NCBI GenBank assembly: GCA_031282985.1
Contig: JAITCR010000023.1
Location: 1 to 7,712, forward strand
From: Nitrososphaerota archaeon
Lineage (GTDB): Archaea; Thermoproteota; Bathyarchaeia; Bathyarchaeales; Bathycorpusculaceae
Direction: 5' to 3'
DNA length: 7,712 nucleotides
This document shows positions 1-4,672 of this stretch, in pieces. Within the stretch, counting starts at the first letter, position 1. Each line of letters begins with the position of its first letter. The notes beneath the pieces are model-generated. The model saw only the letters and a program-made list of their open reading frames with translations, was not told the origin of the DNA and ran no database searches. The translations under genes were made by a program, and so were the position numbers.

Positions 1-756
1 TACCCTTTCCGCATTACGGCGTTGAACCTCGCGATTATGATTACCTTTTTCGGTCTTTATACCCTTACGCTCCAACGCCGCCGCTTCATAGCCTAAATGT
101 ACCATCGGCTCTTTGTCGATACCGCACGACTTATACGAACGATGGTCGATACGTTCATCAAGCTCTTTACGCTCAAACATACGATTATTGACATCAGCCC
201 AGCTTTCGCGCCACTCTAAAAACAAATCCTTTTTGTTCCAATCACGATTTTTACCGCCGAAACCGTCAGGCGTAACGGTGCGGGTAGTGAGCATAATATG
301 GGCGTGAGGATTGCCGTCTTTTTTATCGTGTATGGAAAAATCAGCAACCATGCCCTTATCTGTAAAGTTTTCCCTTATGTATTCGCGTAAAATCGCAATT
401 TGCTCTTTTAGTTCAAATTCTCTTTGCAAAGCGATTACAATTTCCTTTGCAAGTTGTGCGTCCTTGCGTCTTTCGCTTGCCTCAACAGTGTTCCAAAGGG
501 TTTGGCGGTCTTTGTATTCGGGCGGCGCGTTCTTGGGTAACATTATTTCGCTGTGCCTAACGCCTGTTTTGCGTGTATAATCGTGAACTATTTCGCCGTT
601 TTCATCGCGCAACTTCTCGCCTGACATATACGCCGCCGAACCCACAGGGTTAGAGCGCAACTTTTCCCCTGCCCTGTACGCCGCCGCTCCAACAGACGAA
701 CGCCCCGAACTCCTGCCGATAATGTTGCCGTCAAAATAATAAATCACCAACGGCAC
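1..756 (-). CDS. MobA/MobL-type (MobQ) plasmid relaxase, N-terminal part, runs off left edge
   Basis: This relaxase would nick the origin of transfer of a mobilizable plasmid or integrated element and stay covalently bound to the DNA 5' end through a tyrosine. The frame is open for about 252 codons, from a stop at 775-777 to the window edge, so the C-terminus is missing. Numbering from the GTG at 756, it shows YYFDGNIIGRSSGRSS near the start, then AAYRAGEKL (Tyr27), a second copy SAAYMSGEKL (Tyr43), and the metal-binding motif HDKKDGNPHAHIMLTTR (His143, His151, His153). RIDHRSY and EPMVHLGYEAAALERKG follow, both typical of MobA/MobL. There is no ATG in the open stretch. GTG 756, TTG 750 and GTG 747 are all possible starts; TTG 750 or GTG 747 best fits the family's short start before IYYF. 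G+C is high (about 65% in 661-720) compared with the archaeal genes downstream, which suggests transfer from bacteria or a chimeric join. The family call is firm; the start is not. Confidence 0.9.
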   Translation of the reverse strand, partial: MPLVIYYFDGNIIGRSSGRSSVGAAAYRAGEKLRSNPVGSAAYMSGEKLRDENGEIVHDYTRKTGVRHSEIMLPKNAPPEYKDRQTLWNTVEASERRKDAQLAKEIVIALQREFELKEQIAILREYIRENFTDKGMVADFSIHDKKDGNPHAHIMLTTRTVTPDGFGGKNRDWNKKDLFLEWRESWADVNNRMFERKELDERIDHRSYKSCGIDKEPMVHLGYEAAALERKGIKTEKGNHNREVQRRNAERV

Positions 757-863
757 TACACCCCGATGAAAACCTCAACTTTCATATTTTCGTAAAGCCG
801 AAAATACCTTGTAACGCAGCACTTTTTGGGAATAATACTCTTAGAAATAATCCTTTTTTGGTA
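757..863. other. unexplained junction between relaxase and IS5 remnant
   Basis: No gene, promoter or IS end can be supported here. The relaxase frame is closed by a stop at 775-777, and IS5 transposase similarity only becomes clear at about 864 (WYADKKKRHT). An IS5 left end resembling AGACCTCTTGCG is not visible, so the left part of that element has been lost, and the break lies somewhere in this stretch. Confidence 0.5.
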
Positions 864-1301
864 CGCTGATAAGAAAAAGCGGCACACCATAAAGACCCAG
901 GTGGTTGTAAACAAGGCGGATGGGCAAATAATTTGCACTTCCTCGACTAAGGGTCGTCGTCATGATTTTAAGTTGTTTAAAGGGTCAAAACTAAAGATTG
1001 ATACTAAAATCCGAGCTGTTGTGGACACTGGGTATGTTGGTATTGCAAAGTTTCATGCTAATTTTGTAATTCCGGTAAAGTGTAGTGAGAAAAGACCGCT
1101 AGCTATGGAGGATAAAGTGTTTAATCGCAGGTTTCAGGTGAGCGTGTCTTAAGTGAGCAGGTGATCAGTTTGATAAAGCGTTTTAAGATCGTATCTGACC
1201 GTTATTGTAATCGTAGAAAACGTTTCAGCTTAAGGTTCAACTTGATATGCGGCATCTATAACTTCGAAATAATGACAGTTTCGCAAGAGGTCTATTATTG
1301 A
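826..1301 (+). pseudogene. IS5-family transposase, C-terminal remnant with frameshift
   Basis: This is the catalytic C-terminal part of a DDE transposase of the IS5 family. The first frame (826-1152) carries YADKKKRHTIKTQVVV, then ICTSSTKGRRHDFKLFK, then VVDTGYVGI with the second catalytic Asp. Similarity is lost in the frame after FNRR. The frame two bases on (1134-1301) continues with SGERVLSEQVISLIKRFK (which holds the expected catalytic Glu) and SDRYCNRRKRFSLRFN, then IYNFE, ending at TGA 1299-1301. An indel near 1128-1136 therefore breaks the gene. The N-terminal half, with its helix-turn-helix region and first catalytic Asp, is absent; residues before WYADKKKR do not look like the family. 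The last codons overlap the IS right end. It is not expected to make active transposase. Confidence 0.85.
1272..1293 (+). repeat. right terminal inverted repeat of the IS5 remnant
   Basis: Read on the minus strand this stretch begins AGACCTCTTGCGAAACTG, the style of end found in IS5-family elements, and it lies just after the transposase C-terminus. It matches the 22 bases at 1329-1350 at 16 of 22 positions in inverted orientation. If the terminal AT or TA is target sequence, the true end may be one or two bases inside this interval. Confidence 0.65.
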
Positions 1302-1328
1302 TAACGCGGATTTTTAAATGAAACAGAT

Positions 1329-1350
1329 AGACCTCCTCGGAAATTATAAT
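1329..1350 (+). repeat. left terminal inverted repeat of a second IS5-type element
   Basis: This stretch begins AGACCTCCTCGGAAAT and is an imperfect inverted copy (16 of 22) of the IS5 right end at 1272-1293. It stands 75 bases before the start of an IS5 transposase N-terminus, the normal place for a left end. The outermost 9 bases, GAGGTCTAT at 1287-1295 and ATAGACCTC at 1327-1335, are perfectly complementary. Confidence 0.6.
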
Positions 1351-1403
1351 GGTGTGGATTGGCTTGTTTTATGTTTATGGTGTTTAATCGATTGCTCTAA
1401 GGT

Positions 1404-1487
1404 ATGGGTCGGTATGAGAAGACTGTTAAATTAAGTCCACAAGATTTTAAACAATTTCTTGGGTTAAAAAGGAGAGCATTTCAAATG
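1404..1487 (+). pseudogene. IS5-family transposase, first 28 codons, cut by IS1 insertion or recombination
   Basis: The frame reads MGRYEKTVKLSPQDFKQFLG and continues LKRRAFQM, which is the usual N-terminal opening of IS5-family transposases (YEK..KLS..DF..L.GVKR..F). The family match stops after the codon ending at 1487, and the IS1-type terminal sequence starts at the next base. The rest of the gene is not found on the other side of the IS1 element, so this is not a simple interruption. A start at an alternative nearby codon cannot be excluded. The sequence from the IR at 1329 to this start looks like the 5' leader of the element. Confidence 0.7.
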
Positions 1488-2174
1488 GGATTATGTACAA
1501 GGTTCCAGATTTCCTCTCGTGAGCCGTTGATGTGAAAACGGGCAAACAGAAAAATCGTCAAATCAATCATACGCAAACTATGTGAAACCATACAAGTTTT
1601 CCAACGAAACCAACCACACCAATGCCACTGACGAAAACTATTACGCTCCACCCCATGTATCTCTGCATAGTCCAAACCAACAACTCAGACGGAATCAACT
1701 CCGCATAAGCCTCCCAATGATCAGCAAAGAAAACCTTAACCTTTAACTGTTGCAGCCGACCAAGCATTTTCCTCAGAGTTAGGTGCTTCGATTTCCATAT
1801 TCCCAATCAACCAATTCACCGGTAGTTCTACAGCATGCCTTCCAGAACCAGACCTTGTTTTTTTGAACGCAAAAAGTGCCCATCTCATCAAGCTCAACTA
1901 AAACTTCGCCTTGCGGAGCAGTTTTTTCATAGGTTCTAAGCGCAAAATTCCTCCCCCAATATAAGATGGTTGAGAGTTTGACTTTGAGCATACGTCCGAT
2001 AGCATTCATAGATAAGCTAACTGCATAAAGATACAGTGCGGAGGCGTGTTTGGTGACGTTTTTGTCTGTGGTTTGTGTGAATTGGCGTCCGCAGTTTTTG
2101 CGTTTGTAGCGTTGTCTATTGTGATTAAAGCCTGCTTTTACACAGTACGGGCTTGCGCACTTGGGACATTTCAT
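1481..2174 (-). pseudogene. IS1-family transposase, broken by two frameshifts
   Basis: An intact IS1-family transposase would catalyse cut-and-paste or cointegrate transposition; this copy cannot be read through. Frame one starts at ATG 2174 with an N-terminal zinc-finger-like region, MKCPKCASPYC then YKRKNCGRQF, in which one expected Cys of the second CxxC pair is Arg. It continues through a helix-turn-helix region to VELDEMGTF (first catalytic Asp) and GELVDWEYGNR. A shift near 1782-1792 moves the frame to LTLRKMLGRLQQLKVKVFFADHWEAYAELIPSE, which holds the second Asp. A second shift near 1670-1680 moves it to HGVERNSFRQW (catalytic Glu), SLRMIDLTIFLFARFHINGS and a stop at 1481-1483. All three catalytic residues remain visible across the three frames, so decay is fairly recent. 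Confidence 0.88.
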
Positions 2175-2214
2175 AACTATTGCAGATACAAAGAGTTAAA
2201 CTGCTCCATAATCC
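1488..2214 (-). mobile_element. IS1-family insertion sequence, about 727 bp, decayed
   Basis: The element is bounded by an 8-bp perfect inverted repeat, GGATTATG at 1488-1495 and CATAATCC at 2207-2214, with weaker matching further in. Its size is close to the roughly 0.7-0.8 kb of IS1 elements, and it holds a single IS1-type transposase on the minus strand. The flanks (ATTTCAAATG on the left, TTTTTAAAAT on the right) show no 8-9 bp target duplication. This fits a later deletion or recombination next to the element. The transposase stop codon lies just outside the left repeat, so the exact left boundary may be a few bases off. Confidence 0.75.
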
Positions 2215-2306
2215 TTTTTAAAATACTCTCATATTTTCAAATAAATCATATCATTTTTTCAAAAAGAACTTAAAGCTCCATTCTAATGTTTAAATGTCTG
2301 ATGATT

Positions 2307-2711
2307 ATGGCTATCGATAAGCATTCACTTAAGAAAATGTTCCCCAATCTTTATTATGAACTTGAAGACGAAAAATCTGAAAGCAAAATCTCCATAGACA
2401 TTGTCCATGCTGCTGATTCTGAAATAGAAAAAGACAACCTCGATATCGAAGATGTTAGTGAAGAAGAATTTCTTAAGCCAGCTAAAGAAGTTGATAAACT
2501 GCGCCATTTTAACCCCTCTGCTGTAGATTTCATTCGTCGATGCGACACCGATGAACAGGCACAAGAAATTATTTCTTATCTACAAACGAAATGTGAATTA
2601 ACACAAAAACAAGCTAAAGAGTTGGAACACAAACTCAAACAAGAAGGCGTACGAGGATTTGGCCCAAAAAAAGAAGAAAATCATTACTTCCACGAAGGCG
2701 GACTCTGCTAA
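2307..2711 (+). CDS. DUF2095 family protein, conserved in archaea, function unknown
   Basis: I recognise this as the archaeal DUF2095 family. With the start at ATG 2307 it has 134 residues and begins MAIDKHSLKKMFPNLYYELE, the usual family opening. A strongly acidic, probably flexible stretch follows (EIEKDNLDIEDVSEEEF). The family signature comes next: FNPSAVDFIRRCDTDEQAQE, a helical segment, and FGPKKEENHYFHEGG at the C-terminus. The frame is also open from ATG 2286 and ATG 2301, but the extra residues MFKCLMI do not look like the family. No Shine-Dalgarno sequence is visible, and an A/T-rich stretch at 2215-2225 just outside the IS1 end could hold a promoter. There is no signal peptide or membrane segment, so it should be cytoplasmic. 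The role is unknown; the acidic and charged make-up would suit a partner-binding protein, but that is only a guess. Confidence 0.85.
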   Translation: MAIDKHSLKKMFPNLYYELEDEKSESKISIDIVHAADSEIEKDNLDIEDVSEEEFLKPAKEVDKLRHFNPSAVDFIRRCDTDEQAQEIISYLQTKCELTQKQAKELEHKLKQEGVRGFGPKKEENHYFHEGGLC

Positions 2712-2749
2712 AAAACCTATTTAAGATGTCACCAGTTTCTTTTACGGTT

Positions 2750-2800
2750 ACGTGAAAAATTCTGTAGAGTACCTAAATGCTTTTATTTTACATTTCACGT
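2750..2800 (+). promoter_or_regulatory. possible promoter flanked by an 8-bp inverted repeat, upstream of ferredoxin
   Basis: ACGTGAAA at 2750-2757 and TTTCACGT at 2793-2800 are perfect inverted copies separated by 35 bases. Between them lies an A/T-rich TATA-like stretch (TTTTATTTTA, 2781-2790), which would place a start of transcription near 2810, just before the RBS at 2816. The arrangement could be a regulator site pair bracketing the promoter. An RNA hairpin is less likely if transcription starts downstream. Confidence 0.35.
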
Positions 2801-2815
2801 TTCAAAAAAATAATA

Positions 2816-2820
2816 GAGGA
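2816..2820 (+). promoter_or_regulatory. ribosome binding site of the ferredoxin gene
   Basis: GAGGA lies 7 bases before ATG 2828 and decides the start. The longer frame opened by ATG 2777 would add 17 residues (MLLFYISRFKKIIEDIK) that are not part of a ferredoxin. Confidence 0.75.
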
Positions 2821-2827
2821 TATCAAA

Positions 2828-3007
2828 ATGGTAAAAATCATTATCGATCCAAAATGCACTGGTTGCGAAACTTGTGCAAACACCTGTCCTGTAATGGTTT
2901 ATGAAACCAAAGACGGTAAAGCTGTTGCAGTTAAGGCTGACGAATGCCTTGTTTGCCGAGCATGTGAAGCTCAATGCCCTGAAGGCGCAATTCAAATTAT
3001 TGAATAA
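2828..3007 (+). CDS. 2[4Fe-4S] ferredoxin
   Basis: This is a 59-residue soluble electron carrier of the bacterial or clostridial type, common in anaerobic archaea. It passes low-potential electrons between oxidoreductases in the cytoplasm. Two full cluster motifs are visible: C10-TGC-ETC-ANT-CP (Cys 10, 13, 16, 20) and C40-LVC-RAC-EAQ-CP (Cys 40, 43, 46, 50), followed by EGAI. In this fold the last Cys of each motif completes the other cluster. Length is normal for the family. It begins MVKIIIDPKCTGCETC and has a good RBS. It is transcribed alone or with DUF2095 (116-base gap) and is convergent with the asparagine synthase-like gene. Its electron partners cannot be told from the neighbours. 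Confidence 0.95.
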   Translation: MVKIIIDPKCTGCETCANTCPVMVYETKDGKAVAVKADECLVCRACEAQCPEGAIQIIE

Positions 3008-3035
3008 GCGCATTTGCAAAATTTTAAACCAGTGT

Positions 3036-3082
3036 GAGAGCTCTCTTTATTGAGAGTTAATCCCTTTTTATCATCTTTTTTA
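3036..3082 (+). terminator. T-rich terminator after ferredoxin, possibly bidirectional
   Basis: GAGAGCTCTC (3036-3045) is a perfect palindrome, and CTCTC 3041-3045 can also pair with GAGAG 3052-3056 across a 6-base loop. Two T-runs follow at 3065-3069 and 3076-3081, as expected for archaeal termination. On the minus strand a T-run opposite AAAAA at 3084-3088 could stop the converging transcript. Confidence 0.5.
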
Positions 3083-3106
3083 GAAAAATGAATTATTGCC
3101 CACGGT

Positions 3107-4558
3107 TTAGTGCTTTCTCTGAGAAAATTTTGCTATGTACTCATTAACAGTTTGACCTTTTTTTTGTGCAAGACGTTTAATTGCATTATTAATACCTGTA
3201 GAATATTGAACCGCTTTCTTAGGTTTATTAACAATTGATGCTGGCAAACCCAAATTCAATGCAACCCTGCGCAGTACTAATTTCCGAAGTGAATCCTGCT
3301 TCTGTTCAAATTTTAAATCAACAGGTAAACTTAACGCAAACTCTGCTAAATCAAAACTGCCAAAAGGCAACCGTAACTCTACGTTTGCATTTATACAAAT
3401 TTTCTTATCTCGTTCTAAATTGTTCTCATGAATTCTTATTACGTCATTAAACATTGTTTGTCGAACTTTTTCGCTTCCATATTTGCAGTATTCATTAACA
3501 TATCTTTGATAGCCACCGAATAATTCGTCTGCGCCCTGTCCAGCAAACAAAGCAGTATAACCCGCTTCTTGAGCTTTCTGTGCAGCCCAATAAACAGGCA
3601 CGCCAATAGCTGTTTTAACTGGATCCACCTCTTCTATAACGTCCACAACTTCTGGCAGAATTTTTTCCACATCTGACTCTTTGAACAAGTGCACCTGCAT
3701 AGGTAACCCAAGTTTTTCTGAAGCATCAAACGCTGTTTCTATCTCCTGCTCGTTCTCAAGGCTAACATGAATCAAGTCAACTTTAACTCCACATTTGCTG
3801 ACTATATATGCAATTAAACTGCTATCTAATCCCCCTGAAAACGCAACTGCCACCTCTTTAAGCTCTGCAACTCGTGTTTTAACAGTATGTTCCAAAAATT
3901 TTTGCAATTTCAATGATGCCTCGTCAATCGAAATCTGTATAGGCTCAGTATAAACGAAAGTTTTAATCGGCTTAAACTGAAAACCTGCTTTGGTGAGTAA
4001 ACATAAATTACCTGGTGGAAAAGACAGAGGCTCATCTATATCCAACTGCCAAAGAATTTTGCGATTCGACGCAAAAGCTGCCAACTCTTTATTTTCACCA
4101 TAATAGAGCGGTTGAACACCTATTGGGTCTCTGACTACAGATATTTTTTCGTTCTTTAGTATAAAGGACAAGTAATCTCCATCAATTTTTTCGACGAAGT
4201 TCTGTAATTGTACCTCATCACGCGCGAGTTTTTTGATTATTTCTCGTACATTATTCTCTTTGGTTACCTCTACTGATGCATATTTTATGCCTTCAAAAAT
4301 AGTTGTAACATTACCCTTATCTAATTGTTGAAAACTGTAGACTTTTTTTGTCTCATTAGTAAAAGAACAGCCAACAACTATGGGAGAGTTGATGCCCTGT
4401 CTGCTTAACACATCGAGACTTTTATGAGAAACAATTTTTTCAGAACTGGCAACTGTGAAATTCATAGTTTGTTCAACCTGAGTGTTTTTCAACGCGTCAA
4501 TAACTGTTGATAACACGGGGTTGCCTTTCTTGTTAAATACTACAATTGTTGTTCTCAT
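3107..4558 (-). CDS. asparagine synthase-family protein without the glutaminase cysteine, probably ammonia-dependent
   Basis: The protein has 483 residues and the AsnB two-domain layout. The N-terminal half (about 1-200) is a degenerate class II glutamine amidotransferase domain. It opens MRTTIVVFNKKG, which lines up with the MCGIAGIFNKKG-type opening of AsnB but has Arg where the nucleophile Cys2 should be. RDPIGVQPLYYG (143-154) is kept. The C-terminal synthetase half carries the ATP pyrophosphatase loop SGGLDSS (241-247), GQGADELFGGYQRY (340-353), ELRLPF (394-399) and KPKKAVQYSTG (445-455). It should adenylate an aspartate-like carboxylate and transfer ammonia, most simply making asparagine from free ammonia. 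Related families adenylate other substrates, so the product is not certain. The start ATG 4558 is fixed by the family opening. It is separated by 114 bases from hel308 upstream and is convergent with the ferredoxin gene. It is not in an obvious operon. Confidence 0.85.
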   Translation of the reverse strand: MRTTIVVFNKKGNPVLSTVIDALKNTQVEQTMNFTVASSEKIVSHKSLDVLSRQGINSPIVVGCSFTNETKKVYSFQQLDKGNVTTIFEGIKYASVEVTKENNVREIIKKLARDEVQLQNFVEKIDGDYLSFILKNEKISVVRDPIGVQPLYYGENKELAAFASNRKILWQLDIDEPLSFPPGNLCLLTKAGFQFKPIKTFVYTEPIQISIDEASLKLQKFLEHTVKTRVAELKEVAVAFSGGLDSSLIAYIVSKCGVKVDLIHVSLENEQEIETAFDASEKLGLPMQVHLFKESDVEKILPEVVDVIEEVDPVKTAIGVPVYWAAQKAQEAGYTALFAGQGADELFGGYQRYVNEYCKYGSEKVRQTMFNDVIRIHENNLERDKKICINANVELRLPFGSFDLAEFALSLPVDLKFEQKQDSLRKLVLRRVALNLGLPASIVNKPKKAVQYSTGINNAIKRLAQKKGQTVNEYIAKFSQRKH

Positions 4559-4625
4559 ATTTTCGCGCCCATAACAAAACGGGTTTCTAAATGGCTAATG
4601 CTTCAGTAAAACATTAACCTTTAAT

Positions 4626-4640
4626 CTATAGTTTCCCGTG
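4626..4640 (-). promoter_or_regulatory. possible TATA/BRE promoter of the asparagine synthase-like gene
   Basis: On the minus strand the sequence reads CACGGGAAACTATAG followed by ATTAAAGG, resembling a purine-rich BRE and TATA box. Transcription would start near 4600, giving a leader of about 40 bases before ATG 4558. This rests on pattern alone. Confidence 0.3.
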
Positions 4641-4672
4641 ATACAAACATAGAGTAAAATTTTTTTAACTGT

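Noticed and set aside
113..580. Two open frames on the + strand in the relaxase region
   Set aside because: They overlap the minus-strand relaxase, which has full MobA/MobL motifs; the + strand frames show no family features.
2777..2827. N-terminal extension of the ferredoxin from ATG 2777
   Set aside because: It would add residues foreign to ferredoxins, overlap the probable promoter, and ignore the GAGGA site placed 7 bases before ATG 2828.
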